In this document: piece by piece, positions 13,687-26,058 of the stretch
Numbering within the stretch: position 1 is the stretch's first letter
How the letters are laid out: each line of letters begins with the position of its first letter
DNA from: Cystobasidiopsis lactophilus
Lineage: Eukaryota > Basidiomycota > Agaricostilbomycetes > Agaricostilbales > Chionosphaeraceae
Reading direction: 5' to 3'
Assembly: GCA_001599975.1 (NCBI GenBank)
Contig: BCIO01000002.1
Coordinates: forward strand, 2,305,883-2,369,882
DNA length: 64,000 nucleotides
Translations under genes and position numbers: made by a program
Notes under the pieces: model-generated
What the model was told of the DNA's origin: nothing
The model's input: the letters and a program-made list of their open reading frames with translations, nothing else
Databases searched by the model: none

Positions 13687-14618
13687 TCACGACAAGCCGC
13701 GGCCGGCCTTCTGGCGAGACTGGCCCCACTTCTTGAGGCGGATGCTCTGGATAGCGATGAAGCCGGTGGTGTCGTCGGGCTTGAAGCCGCCGAGCTCGTC
13801 CATGGACGACTCTTGAGCGTCGTAGAGGTAGGTCTGTTCGCAGGAACAAAAATTAGCATTTGGAGAAGTAACGGCAAGCTCGCAAACGAACCACGCTGGA
13901 CGAGCGGCCCTCGACAATGACGTTGCCCTTGAGCAAGGCGATGCGGACCTGGCCGGTGACGGTCTTTTGGGAAGCCTGCAAGCAGGAGAGGACGAATTCG
14001 CGCTCAGGCGAGAACCAGAGGCCGTTGTAAAGGATCTTGGAGAGCTCTGAGGTAACGAAGCCGTCGCGCAACGCGCGCACGTCACGGTCCAAGGTGAGGC
14101 CCTCGAGGTCCATGTGGGCGCGGCGCAAGATGGTGGCGGCGGGCGACTCGTAGCAGCCGCGGGACTTGACGCCGATGAAGCGGTTTTCGACAATGTCGAT
14201 GCGGCCGACGCCGTGCTTGCGAGCGAGCGCGTTGAGGTCGAGGAAGAGCTGGACGGGATCGGTGACCTCCTTGGCTTCGGCGCCGAGGACGGTGAGCTTG
14301 GTGGGCAAGCCCTGCTCAAACTCGAGAACGATGTGCTCCGGGGTAGAAGGCGCCTCCTCAATGGACTTGGTCAGCTTCCACATGTCGGAGGGAGGGGTGG
14401 TGTCGGGGTCCTCGAGGATGCCGGCCTCGTAGGAAATGTGGAAAAGGTTTTCGTCGGTAGACCAAGGCTTGGCCGCGGTTTGGAAAACAGGGATGGATTT
14501 CTCGGCAGCGAACTTGAGGAGGTCGCCTCGGCCAGCGAAGCGGGTGTAGAATTCAGGCAGGCGCCACGGGGCGATGACTTGGATGTCAGGCTTGAGGGCG
14601 TAGAAGGCCAGCTCGAAG

Positions 14619-14650
<32 letters not shown>

Positions 14651-15291
14651 GTGAGACACGTATCTGTCAACCTAATGAGATCTAGGCGCCGAATAAAGAG
14701 CCTGAAGGGTTTGGAACGCACTGGCAGCCCTCTTGCTCAGCGATAGCAATCATGCCTCGGGCAATGACTGGGCGAGCGAGCGAAGTGCCCAAAAGGTAGA
14801 CGCCCTTTGGATTTAAGATGTGAGCAAGAGCCCAAGCGTTACGAGAGCCGCAGAGGGGTCAGCACACCTCGTAGATGGCATTGGCTTGGACGGCAGGGTA
14901 AATGAGCTCCTTGATGAATTCCTCCTTCAGGTCCTGTGCGATCCCAGGTTTTGAGCCTTCAACAAAGTAATGGCAGGCACTTGGAGGGGAACGCACGTCG
15001 AGAATGAACTTTTTGGCGCCGACCTTCAAAGCCTTTTCACGAGCGGCTTCAAAGTCTTCCTCCTGGCCAACGTCGGCCACTGCGCATGCGAGTGAGCTCT
15101 GGAATGAACTATATTTGGAAGTGGAAGACGAACTGTAGGCAACGACTTCGTAGCCGTCTTCAATCAACCAGGCAAGGATGCAGCTGGTGTCTGAGGCGAA
15201 GAGACCTTAGGGCCGCCGTCTGCGGGTCGCGCTGTAACCGTGGCTTACCCAGTCCTCCAGAATACGCCAAAAGAGCTCGCTTGGTGACCAT
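13687..15291 (-). CDS. ARG1: Argininosuccinate synthase
   Basis: The enzyme joins citrulline and aspartate with ATP to argininosuccinate, the next-to-last step of arginine synthesis. The start is the ATG at 15291-15289. Exon 1 reads MVTKRALLAYSGGL, and splicing supplies DTSCILAWLIEDGYEVVAY, giving the ATP pyrophosphatase P-loop SGGLDTS. Later exons carry DVGQEEDFEAAREKALKVGA, the GCTGKGNDQVRFE motif (citrulline/aspartate site), KSRGCYESPAATILRRAH and LTLDRDVRALRD. The C-terminus is FIAIQSIRLKKWGQSRQ with the stop at 13689-13687. Predicted length is about 415 residues, as in other fungi. At least four short introns lie in the 5' half. All hallmark motifs are present. Confidence 0.95.
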
Positions 15292-15961
15292 TATTGCTAG
15301 TGTTCGTGGACCTGGAACGAACAATGTTGGAGTCAACGCCTGGAAATTTTTCTCTTTGGAAGCACGAGCTAGCTCAGTGCGAACGGACTTTGGGCAGACG
15401 AAAGTAAAGATCGCGATAGCTAGTCGCTGGTGTCTTTAGGCAAACATAACAGCCTTCCGTCCCATTTCAATAGAAATAACCAGGACTTGAATCCCGCTAC
15501 CCCGCTTCAGCCGTCGCCGGACAGCCCAGAAGCGCAGCGAAAAGATTATGAGGTCAAAAGTACTAGAGACGGACTAGAAGCCGCAAACCGTGACGGCGGC
15601 TTGGGCTTTGGCCGCAAGTCGGGTGGCGAAAGATGCCAAACACGACCTGTCGGATGTCGAAGCACAGCAGGCAGATGACTGTCTGTGTCAGTCCGTTTCT
15701 AGCTGAGAAGAGGAGGAAGGCGTGTCGCCTGGGAACAGGTGGGCTGCGTCAAGAGGATGCGAGGCGAAATTGCAAAGCACAGCAACGCTCTGCCAGCAAG
15801 ACAGCGTCAGCTGCCACTGCCCAGCGCACCATACCAGCTGCATACCGGACACTTCTTTCTTGCCCCCTGCCATTTTGAAAGGGAGATTTCAGTCCAGCGC
15901 CGAAACGCCACACACCCACAGCCAACACTCGGCCTCACCACAGCAGAAGCGTCCCCATACT
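15292..15961. other. Divergent promoter region, ARG1 side
   Basis: About 670 bases between the ARG1 start (minus) and the small zinc-type gene (plus). I did not identify a specific Gcn4-type or other binding site with confidence. No gene was recognised. Confidence 0.45.
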
Positions 15962-16384
15962 ATGTCCACGGGGCAAGCGCAGAGCTTGCCTGAGAATGAT
16001 GTTGAGAGGTCGGACGAAAGTCGCGAGCCGGCGGCCCGAGTGATCGGGTTGTTCATGAGCAGCGGACCATCTCGACGAAATGTGTAGGTTGGCCCAGGCA
16101 GAGTTACTGCAGGACATAGTACATTCTGACAACCTTGCTTCGACTGATACAGTCCACTGCCACTGCCCAGCCTGCCGCGCCGCAGTAGGTCGAGTTCCGT
16201 GGGTCTTTCGCCACCGGTGCGTGCATTAGAACCGACGATCGGTCAACCGGCTCAAAGTGACCGACAACTAAAGACACCGAGAACAGTCGCCGGTACTGGC
16301 AAGAATTGGTTTCGACCAGCCCAGAAATGCCATCCTGACCTCGAGGAGGTGCTGAGGGGCAGAAAACGAGCACAAAAAAGCTAG
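15962..16384 (+). CDS. Small protein with a CxCxxC motif, unrecognised
   Basis: The ATG at 15962 starts MSTGQAQSLPENDVERSDE. A short intron (donor GTCGCG, acceptor GAGCAG, about 43 bases) would join to DHLDEMCRLAQAELLQDIV, then STDTVHCHCPACRAAVG and RVPWVFRHR. A second intron (donor near GTGCGT, acceptor after a CTAAAG-type site) leads to a basic tail KNWFRPAQKCHPDLEEVL then RGRKRAQKS, with the stop at 16382-16384. The product would be about 110 residues. CHCPACR plus the later CH could form a small zinc site. The frame is consistent over three exons, but exact splice choices are uncertain and the family is not known to me. Confidence 0.45.
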
Positions 16385-17000
16385 TATAGCAGGCTGTCGA
16401 TACTTCTTCGCTTCGTGTATATCAGAAATAGGACAACTAGCCACTAAGCAATCTGTATTTGGAGGCACAGCTGGCAGCAGGCAGGGTGGCGCAAGGCATC
16501 CCAAGACTTGAATCTGGGCTTCCCGGCACCAGTAGCCGTCCCGGGAGCAGACGTCTCGCACAGACAGCAAGGTACAGACTCAGAACTTCTCTGGTTGTGG
16601 TCCTGAAGAAATTTTGCCACCCCGGGAGTCGGTCGTCTGCAGAAGACGAATTAACTTTGCGCAAAGTCGTCTGCCAACTGTGACTCTCCGGTTCGCGGTT
16701 CTGCTTTCCTGTTCTCGATACTGCCCTGTATCTGCTCTTCAACAATCTTGGCCATTCGCAGCCGAGTGGAAACCCTCGGCAAGCTACTAATGCGGATTCG
16801 GAAGTTGCCCCGATCCCTTTTAAGGTTTTGGTTGATCACTTAACAAAGGCCCAGCTAAGCAAAAGGCATGCCTTCTTGGCGTCCACATAGTCTACGGGTT
16901 CTGCCACCGACGACCAGCGCGCAAAACGCAAGACCTCTTCAGTCAGGTCGGACCCGATTTCGCTCAGCGGTGTCAGCCACCCACCCAAGACTTGTAGAGG
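16385..17000. other. Intergenic region
   Basis: About 615 bases ahead of the DUF6534-like gene. A minus-strand open stretch (about 16651-16839) is basic and charged but lacks support. Confidence 0.4.
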
Positions 17001-18245
17001 ATGGACGTCGAAGCAGCATGTCCACACTTGGATAAAGCATACCGCATCATTGTGGTCGTCTGTCAAGTGCTGCCATGCATGGCTGGCTCAGCCATTCTGT
17101 TCGCCATCGTGCAAATCCTCTGCCGGTCAAAACCTGGGTTCGACCATCTGCTGTTCACCCGAAGCCTTCTCTTCGCGGTTGGAACCTTGCTGGTGGTTCA
17201 GATGGTCTTCTTGTTCACCGATCTCGTCGAATTCTTTGCCATCAATTTCGGCGAATGGTGTCAACTGGGGACGGATCGGATGCTGTTCATGCTCGCCCAA
17301 GACATTGGCATCTTGATTGTTGCTCTCGTTCAGACGTGAGTTCTGGACTTTTCGCCTCATCAGAATAGCTGGCTCATTGTCACCCGCTCAGCTTTTATGC
17401 GTATCGAGTGTGGCGCCTCTTCAACAGACGTGTCATCATACCGATCGTTTTCGGCATCCTTATTGCAGCTGAAGTCGCCGATAAACTGTTTGCCTCCTAC
17501 AATGCCAAGCTGAACTTCGACCACGCCGCATTTAACGACGCATGGCTCGCCAGTTTTTACCCCTTCCTGTACTTCACACTCCCATTTGTTCTTGGTGAGA
17601 CGCTACCTTTCTCGTTTCAGCCTTATTTGAGTCTAATAAGCTATCGAAGCGGTTGTTATCGACGTGGCACTGGGCGCCCTCCTTATCTGGGGGCTCCGCG
17701 GAGCCTTTGCAAGGGGGCACGACCAAGGGTAAGCAGTCTGCTGCAACTCACAGAAGAGCAAACACCTGAACCAATCCCCTAGCGTCCGGTCTGTCATTGG
17801 GCGGCTCATCAGCTTGTGCATCACGACCCAAACGTTGACAGTGTCGGTCGCCCTTTGCCAGCTGGTCCTCTCGCGGGTGGAGTTAGTTGGCTGTGAGTCA
17901 TCACCTTTTACCTTCTCCCTCGAGCTCTTGCTGAGACTGACGACGAGAACAGTCTGGTCGCTTGAACAACTGGCCTCTTCCTTCTACCTCGTCACCCTCG
18001 TTTGGTGGTTTTACGCCCAGGAACAAACGCGGGAAAACCTAGCTGGGAACCGCAAGAAGTCATTCTATGGCGCCAACACCGAAGCCTCGCAAGCAAGTAA
18101 GAGTGAGGTCCGGAAACTTCAAGCGCCCGACTTGAGGCTCATGTCGGCCCGCTCAACATCTCGGTCGTTTGCGGAGGACATCAGCGAGGATGAGACAGAG
18201 AAGATTGATGATGGGGACAGGTTCAAGGTCTCCTCAATGGCATGA
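17001..18245 (+). CDS. Multi-pass membrane protein, DUF6534-like
   Basis: The start MDVEAACPHLDKAY is followed by about seven hydrophobic segments over four or more exons: CQVLPCMAGSAILFAIVQIL, SLLFAVGTLLVVQMVFLF, MLFMLAQDIGILIVALVQT, FYAYRVWRLFNRR with IIPIVFGILIAAEVA, FLYFTLPFVLAIEAVVIDVA, LISLCITTQTLTVSVALC and LASSFYLVTLVWWFYAQEQ. The order of helices and the FYAYRVWRL motif after the third or fourth helix are typical of the large basidiomycete DUF6534 membrane family, whose function is unknown. The C-terminal tail is cytosolic in character and Ser/Glu-rich (FAEDISEDETEKIDDGD). Stop at 18243-18245. The family call rests on motif pattern only. Confidence 0.7.
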
Positions 18246-18462
18246 GGGGTGTAATGAACGCCACCAGCCACGCAGCAGGGCTGGAGCCAACGAAAGCCTT
18301 CCTCTCCAGGGAGATGATCACTGTACTTGTTTGATGTTCATTTGCCGGTCAACGTTTAGTCAACACGAGTGCTGCAGAGTGCTGCGCGAGAACCCGAACT
18401 GCGCCACCACGAAGGCGGCGGACGGCTTGATCCGTGTCGTCGACCTCTGCCCTCCCCATCCC

Positions 18463-19180
18463 ATGCTGTACACGGTCTCCCTGGTCTCATTAGTGCTTCT
18501 TGCCCTGCTCTATGGTCAGTATCCGAATGACTCGTGCTGTAGCCACACCCTGAGACTGGCGGAGCGAAGTCCTGTATACGTTCAGAGAGCGCTTGGCACC
18601 AATAAGGGAGCGCCTAGCGACCTACCTCCCTAGGAAGCTGCAGAGCTACGTCCGGACCTACGAGTCACTACCATCGTTCTCGTCGGCCGTCGAGCAAGGC
18701 TTCAATACTGGCACGTTCAACGTTCAGACGGACAACCTTGATTCGGCAGACTCGCGATCCGGATTGGACGCTCAGGGCCTGGCAGACGTCCGCCGCCTAA
18801 TGGACCGGTGCGTTCTTCTTAGTCTCTTTGTACGGAGACGATGGATTGAAGCCCGACGGCCAACAGCTACTCATTGAGCTTCGACGAGGTCAGCATTCCT
18901 TGATCTCGGATGCCGTTTCTGGCCCATAGGAACCAACCCTGACTGAACGGACTGCTCAGGCACGGCTAAGAAGACAACAGGACATATTCCGGCGGAATGG
19001 CATCGACCCGAATACGGTAAGGCTGTCCTTGGCTTCTGATGCCGAGGAAGAATCCTCAGTTGACCTACTTGCCGGTTGTCTTCATTCAGGGCCTTCCTAT
19101 GGACAAGAAGGCTGTAAGCGTGCCATTACTTCGAAGGCTTCAAGCTCATGCCTGTTGCGCAGATCACTTCGCTTGGTTGA
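18463..19180 (+). CDS. DUF2015/UPF0357 family small membrane-anchored protein
   Basis: The start MLYTVSLVSLVLLALLY is a hydrophobic N-terminal anchor. Five introns follow. Exon joins give ERLAPIRERLATYLPRKLQ, then GFNTGTFNVQTDNLDSADSR and SGLDAQGLADVRRLMDR, then LSFDEARLRRQQDIFRRNG, IDPNTGLPMDKKAITSLG and a stop at 19178-19180. The segment SRxGLD...FDEARLxRxxxxFxxNGIDPxxGLPMDxKAxTSL is the signature of the fungal DUF2015 family (S. cerevisiae YCL012C). Length of about 133 residues equals the family norm. Function is not established. The last intron separates AVxxx-type codons and is needed to reach the conserved end. Confidence 0.85.
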
Positions 19181-19447
19181 GGGGCGGATAAGTTTCTTGG
19201 ACCTCGAGCGATATCGACCTTGCTATCCAGCTCGTAGACTCCCTGGCTGCAAGCGGAAGCGCAGCAAGAAATCGTCGCAGGGGCCTTTGGGAGAGGCTGC
19301 GCGCGTCCCATGTACTTTTCGAACAATGTAGATCTATGGATGGGGGTGCTTGACCAATGCAAGTCTATTACAAGGGCTCTTCGCAAAAGAGTGGGCGTCA
19401 AGCTGGGGGGAAACAAAAATGCCGGGAATCGATGCAGGGGGAGGCCA

Positions 19448-22400
19448 TCAGCGCCACTGCGCTGAGGTGGCGGGAATGGCTGGAGCGGAGAAAGCGAGGA
19501 CCTTGCGCTCCAGCAGGTACTCGTCGTCCTTGACAGACTGGATCCATTTGGCGACAAGTTTGCGGCCAAATCTGGCGACTTTTGACCTATTGGAGAACAG
19601 CAGGTTCATCTGGAAGACGCCGATCCGGGTCCAGAAGACTTTGGCGGCCAACGCGCTGGCCGCATTTTGAGTGTTCAAGTCGAGCAGGAAGTTGACCACA
19701 ACGGCGGCAAGCGCGGGCCGGACGAGATGCCAGGTCATTCGTTTCAGCAGCGGGTTGACCAAGCTCAATTGGAGATCCATGAAATAGATCAAGTACAGGC
19801 CACCGTGCCTCGGAAGCGTGAGCTGCGGCGGATAAAGCCCAAATCAGATTGGACGGTGATTGCCCAAGCAGGCAAGTCTAGCTCACCTTGTCGAGTTGTT
19901 CGGCCCACCACGACCCAGGTGCTGCCATGTAGTTGGCAACACACCATAGAAGCGACAGCTCCACGACGCCAAATGCCCACATTTGAGGCAGCCAAACTGT
20001 TGCAGTGAGCTCCTTTGGGTATTTCACGAGCGCAACGAAGTAGGCGTCTGGCCAAAGGATCAGCGATCGCCACAGAAGAATGGGACCAGACCATCGCCTT
20101 ACCAACGAGCATTCCGGTCAGCGTGGGCACCAGTATGCCACCCGTGCAGGCCAACTGCAGAGCTCGGCCGACTGTGGGCAGGTGGAAGCCACGGCGCCAG
20201 ATTCGGGTGTCTAAGCGAGGCACTTTTCTCCGGATGCGGCGGCCGGTGAACGAAGCGCGCCAGAGCTTGTAGCGATTGTGGAGCCGGCTGGAGAGGCGGA
20301 GGAAAGGGTACAGAACGAAGAAGCCCAGCAGGAGGCTGTAGCCATCGTGTGCGGGCTGATCCAGCAAGGCATCCAACACGAAGCGACCGACGACCACTGT
20401 GCACTCGCGCAAACAGCGTGAGATGAAGAATGGGACAAAACTTCAAATCGCTGGATACGTACAGGGAACGAGGATCGTGGCTAGGGAGAAGGCGGAGGCA
20501 CTGATCCAAAGGAAGTAGAGCGCGATCATCAATCGGATGCGGAAATGAGGTGGGAGGTAGATAGTTTCCCAGTCGAGCTCGCTGTAGCCTTCTGACCGGT
20601 AGGCCGCAAGGACTCGGGCGCCTTCGGGCGTCAGCGCGGTGCCGTCTGGGTGAATGGGAATGGTCGCTTGGCGGCCAGGCACGAGCTTGATGTGGTCGGC
20701 GGAAGGGGCGCGAGCCAGGCTGCCTGATGGCACCCACCGTGCGCTTTCGTCGCACTTGCATTCATAAACGTTCCTGTAGTGGACAGCACAAGGGCGGTGC
20801 AGCTTGAACAGCGCGGCCAGCCAGGTGTAAGGCTTCTGCCAATGGCCTTCTTCACTGTGGCGCCGACGGCCGAGCAGGAAGGACGACAGGCGGAGCTGGC
20901 GCGCGGTGGTGGCGGTCCACTTCTTGAAAAGGCGTTTGGTGCGGCGGACTGGCTTGCACGCCCGCACGGCCGTGGGAACGATCATGAACGCAAGGAAAAG
21001 ATCCACAGGGACGGCAGACGCTCCGCCCTGTGGATTCCAGCGCAACGGGAACAGACCAGAGACCAGCCAGCGAGCTGCAAAAGCCGACGCGCCAAAAGCC
21101 GACATGAGGGCCGAGTAGAGGAGGACGGATTTGGCGAGCTTGTACAATTGGCCGTGGATGGTTGAGTCCACCATTTCTTTGATGGGGTTGAGGTCGGGGT
21201 CTTTGGGGTCCCGGATGAAGAAGAGCGAGCCCTTGCGAAAGGTGGACCGACAGAGGGCGATCCATTGCGCGACAACAAACATGAAGAGGGTGCCCATTGT
21301 CCAGGTGATGAACATGGCGGAGTAAGGTGCTCGGCGGTAGAAGGACAGCCGGGTGTCCAGGCTGGCGTCCGGGAAGAGCGGGATGGAGGAGACGTTGAGA
21401 GTGAAGCCGCAGACGGACGGAAAGAAGAGCAGTTCGATGACGATGAAGAGCGCCACCTTGAGCAGGACGCCTTGCTGGTAGAGGAGGTGGCGGAGGCGGC
21501 GCCAGAAAGGTGTCCTCGGCGAGCTTTCGTACAGATACCAGGTGGCGCTGACGCAAAAAGCAACCAGGTAACCGGCCAACACGCAGACGGCTCGATCTCT
21601 TGGACTCTCACTTCTTGCAATGCGAGTCCATTCTTCTGACTTGCCAGAATCCATAATCGTCAAGCCCAACTGTTGCATCTGCTCCTTCGCAATCGGAGAG
21701 TCGGGGAGTGTCGCATACACCATCTGCCACATCGATTGGGCGTCGCCGGCGGTCGGAATATTGGACGCAGTGGACACAGGAGCAAACAAACTGTCCAACA
21801 ACCCGCTGTTGAAGAGCACGTATTCGCCAAGCTCCACAATGGCTGCAGTAGGTCATTGAGCCACAAATGAAGACGTGGCCAAGGTAAAACATACGATCTG
21901 TGATGAAGCGGACCAGAGTGACCGGCCAAAGGAAACAAGCGCAGAGTGTCCAATAAGGGACGCGGTTCTACCAGGGTTTTGGGTAGTCCACTTGAGCGTA
22001 AGGCCACGGCCATCAGAGAACTGAAACACGTACCGCAATGACGGCACGTCCGATGATGAATGGAGCCCAAAACCCGCCGGCCAGGAATACCGCTATCAGC
22101 ATGATCATAAGGACGACGGTCTGAAAGAGCACGATGATGCTGTGGATGCTGATTGAGCTCGACATCGGTGGCAGAGACGAAGATTGCTCACTTTCCACGC
22201 AAGCCTACGGCCTCTAGGATGCCTTGTAAGTCGTCCATGTTGCCCGCTTCCATCGGTCCCACACCATCGTCACCGGGATTCTCTGGATCCTCGTCTTCCC
22301 AGGCGTCATCTCCGCCGTCATCGTCCGGTTCCACATCGGTGCCAGCCTCAGCGTCGCCTTGGACCACCGCGGGCGCTGGAGGGGCGAGCTGGACTGGTGC

Positions 22401-24446
22401 GGCGAGGGGCACCAGAGCGGGAGGCTGCGGCTCTTCGTCGAAGTCTTCGGGAAAGAAGGACTGATCGGCTTCATAACCAGGATCAATCTCGTCGGCGCCA
22501 TCGATGGTCTGCTGGGCTGTAGATCGACGCGGTGAATCATTGCCCTTGACGGTTTCCTCCGAAGAGTTCGAGCTGCTGGAGCCAGATCGGACGGGCAGCT
22601 CGCCAGATGAAGATGGCAGATGTTGGCCTCTGTAGCGAATCACTGCTTTCTGCGCCTTGCGCAGGGCATCAGCCAGTGAGGTTTGCTCATCGGCATCACG
22701 CTCCTCTGCCACCAGCGCATCGATGCCTTCCATGTCGAGAACATGAGCGGCCCCTGCCGCTTGGAGGTCATGTCGGTGATCTTGCAACAGTTTTTCACCT
22801 TTGGCTTGTAAGCTGTCCAGCCTCGCTTCGGTAGGGTAAAAGAGGCCGCCAGTGGCGGCAGTGCGCCAGCGTTCGCGAGAAATGGCCTTCTGCCTCTGCC
22901 AGCGCGTGATCTTGTAGGAGAGGTGGTCGTCCATGACCAAGTCGGCCGTTCGGACAAAGGTGTTCTCGAGGCGGTTGAGGCGATCCCAGCGCGCGTCGAA
23001 GTCGTCTGGAAGGACCGCAGCAGGGGGTTGGCGGGTAAGCGACCGAGCCCGGCCAGGAGAGGGCGAGGGACGTCGGTAAGAAGTGGAGGCAACAGGGGCG
23101 TCGCGGTGTTGCTCCAAGTCCTCTTGCCAATTGGGCCTGAACAATGGCGGGCCACCACTGCCGCCGACGCCCAGGTCTGCACTCTGCAACGTGGAACGGC
23201 CCAACGCAGCTCTTGACACAGTTTCCAGCTCGGAGGTATCGAACATGCCTTCTCCGGCAAAAAACTTGAACTCCTCGTCTTCGCCAGAATCGGATCGGCT
23301 CCCACCGAGGTCGACTCGTTTGGACGCGGTGTGGCCAGTGGCGGCGTCCTGTCGTCTGCGCTTACTAGGCGCCTGCAATTCCTCTGGTAGATCCTCCCAT
23401 TCGGCCTCCTCCTCGACAGGTTCAATGGCAGCCCGCCTTGGTGGAACGGGGACAGCGAGTCGCGGCACGTCCACGCCGACCACGGGCACTGGCTGGGCCG
23501 CCTGATGCTGCTCTTCCGCCGCAGCTAAGAGCTCTGCAGGATCTTCAAAGGCGCTTTGGCCGACCCATTCGCGCAGGAGGAAGATGGTGAGAAATGCGAC
23601 CACGACCCCGCAAGTGATCATCTGGCCAGTGAAGCAGTCTTTGCCCACCGTGCTGTGCCACCGTACCTCATAGTAAGCTGGCTGCAATACCCTACGATGC
23701 AAAAAATGATTACGCACGAGAGCACGACGTGAGCCTGACTCCATTTCTGCTCAGCCGTGGCCGTTTTGTTGGTGGCCAAGTCAGTGAGTAAGTCGATCAA
23801 GCTCTGCCTCGGCGCTACGGCAGCAGCTAGTGATGGCGGCATGGATTCAGGCAGCGGCGTGGTGAGGTTTCCGAGGGTGAGGTTGCCGAGCGTTTCGGCG
23901 GCAGCGGACTCGACGGTCGAATTGGCGTACGAGTGGATCCAGCGAGACCGGTTAGAAGTGAGCAGGCTGGTGAAGGTAGCCGCAGTGTTGTGGCCAGTGT
24001 AGGCGTAGAAGCGGAAGATCCACACCACGCAATAGGGCAAGACGCCAATCCAACAGAGGGCGACCAGCACAGCACGGAGGATCCAAAGGGCGGCGAGGGC
24101 GAGGTAAATGCAGGAGCGCTTGACGAGCAGCCAGGCGGGCAGCTTGGCTGGCACGCTGCCCCGGTACACCTTGGCGAATCGGAAGTTGGTGTTGCAAAGC
24201 TCGCACTTCTCCTTGCCGCCCCTAAGAAGGCCCGCGGGTTTGAGCTCCTTCAAAGGCTGAGTCCGACGAGAAGGGCTCTTCGGCTTACTTCTTCTCTAGC
24301 CAGGTGAACAGGCAGGCCTCGTGCACGCTGCCCATGGTGCCATTACAGCGGCACGGCGTCACCAGAGGCTCCTTGGGCCCGTTCGGTTCGTCCTCGATTC
24401 TGCAGATGCGACAGGTGTCGCCCTCTTCATCTGGACCCGGCGGCAT
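19448..24446 (-). CDS. SSM4: ER membrane E3 ubiquitin ligase, Doa10/SSM4 (MARCH6) type
   Basis: This is an integral membrane ubiquitin ligase of ER-associated degradation. The start chosen is the ATG at 24446-24444, giving MPPGPDEEGDTCRICRIED. The RING-CH (C4HC3) domain follows at once: CRIC, PCRCNGTMG, VHEACLFTWLEKK and, after an intron, CELCNTNFRFAKVY. Next come paired hydrophobic segments, then a long acidic and Ser-rich insert of about 400 residues (for example near 22300-23500) with EDPAELLAAAEEQHQ and DPGYEADQSFF. About ten further membrane segments extend to the C-terminus (ILVPCTYPAI, GTWEF-less region, LVNPLLKRMTWHLVRP), stop at 19450-19448. Around nine exons code for about 1500 residues. 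An upstream in-frame ATG region to 24506 is possible but would put extra residues ahead of the usual start. Confidence 0.88.
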
Positions 24447-24649
24447 CTCTGCAAGTCGAGTTGAAGCCAATGGACAGGCGAAAACCCTAGGGATGGTCGC
24501 CTTCAAGAAGACGGAGTCGGACCCGACCCCACGCCACCGACATCGAGGCCTTCGAAATGTGGTTCCTGAAGGTCTACTGCACGAGAAACTTTCACCGAGG
24601 ACTCTCTCGTGCCTCTCCCTCTACATACACACACGGCCGATTGAGTAAG

Positions 24650-25965
24650 TCAATACCCCTTGCCCTTCAAGCCAGCGGATACCTTCATCTTGACATAGTC
24701 GCCCGCTTTGATGGGCTCATATTTGATTGGTCGGTCAGCTGTAACACAGGTGGGAATAGTCTCTGCTTCATCGCATCAGCGAGCCATCCAGAAGTCTAAA
24801 GCTTCCTAATTATACGGACCTATCATGGTGTCGTACGAGGGGCCAACGAATACCGGAATTGAGTAGCGGGCGACTCCAGTCCGGTTGACTGCTCTGTGCA
24901 TTGTAGAAACAAAAATATCGTTCGTCCATCTCCTTTGGGAAGAGAAAACAAGCGTTAGAAACAGGAATGCTTCCGAGGAAGAGCCTAATGTGACGGACGC
25001 AAGAGTGTCGCCCAAGTTCAGCACAAAGGTGCCAGGGATGGGAGTTGCTGGGATCCATTGGCCGGCCTTGTTCTGCACTTGCAGCGCAGGCACCTCGTCT
25101 TGGGCCAAGATTGTGAAGATTTCCTGCACCAACCTGTCTCAGCCATCTCGGCTGCCGCGAGAAGCTCTGCGCATTCTTACAAAGTCAGTGTGCGCGCCAA
25201 TTCCAAACTGTCGGTCGTCGACGACGCCGTGTTGCGGCGGGTAGAACAGAAGCCGCAATCTTGATCCGGAGCTTGTAATCTTGTCGTCGAACCAGTTCTC
25301 TGGTAGCCCCAATGCCAGTGCAAAGAGTGGATAAAGACGTCGAGAGAGCTGCTCGATGGCCTCGAAGTACTCCATGACTTGCTCCTTGAACTCGGGGCCC
25401 AACACGGAAGGCCACTGGTTGCCGCTCGCCTTGGAGACGGTGGATTGATCGATCGCGATGGTTTGGTCGCTTCCAATGTTGAAGCCTTCGTGGAGATCTC
25501 CTCGATTGGCAGGACTGCTGGCATTATTAGCTCCAAGCGCGCTTCCAGTCCAGCATGTCAACTTGCTCAACATTCAAGCCCCTGGTCAACGCATAAGCCT
25601 TCGGCAGCTCGCGTTCACGAAGCATAGGGCTTACATTGTGGGAAGATAGCCTCGGAATTCTGAGCTGTTGTTGATGTCGAGCTGCAACGAATCGTCCGGG
25701 ACGCCTTATCAGTCTCAACGTTGCCAGATCTTGAGCGCTGCGAGCGCACCTTCATCTTCTCTTCCGCTGGCAGAGCAAAGAAGATCTTGGCTTGCTCGAA
25801 GCCGTTTGCAATGATTTGAGCGTCCACGCCATGGTTGCTGAGATAAAGAAAGCCGACATTGGCCGCGAAGTCGTACAGTTGGCGGGCAATCTCCTGGCGC
25901 CTGACGGGGTCGTCGGAGCCGGCGAGATCTAATATGGGCACAGAGGTGAAGGTATCGATCGTCAT
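24650..25965 (-). CDS. 2-oxoglutarate/Fe(II) dioxygenase, isopenicillin-N-synthase-like
   Basis: This is a soluble non-haem iron oxygenase of the DIOX_N/2OG-FeII_Oxy type. The chosen ATG at 25965-25963 gives MTIDTFTSVPILDLAGSDD, the usual start of this family. ANVGFLYLSNHGVD follows in the DIOX_N domain. Exons then supply LDINNSSEF-type linker sequence and GYQRTGSTT-flanking sequence. The catalytic part has FGIGAHTDF (first two iron ligands of HxD), VLNLGDTLA, STMHRAVN (third ligand His), and RYSIPVFVGPS, where RxS binds 2-oxoglutarate. The C-terminus is AGDYVKMKVSAGLKGKGY, stop at 24652-24650. Length is about 340 residues. The substrate is not predictable. It lies in tandem with Vps27 (93 bases upstream), with no evidence of a biosynthetic cluster. 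Confidence 0.85.
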
Positions 25966-26058
25966 GGGGAAGCTCAAGTTGGCGGCAACTGGCAAGGCCG
26001 CCAAGTGTGTTCAAGGAGAGTTCAGGCTGGACAATGCAAGCAGACGTGGTAGGAAGCG

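Noticed and set aside
14114-14746. Long plus-strand open frame (about 210 codons) across argininosuccinate synthase
   Set aside because: It lies antisense to well-conserved ARG1 exons and has a composition (Gly/Val/Glu-rich) typical of a mirror frame of GC-rich coding sequence.
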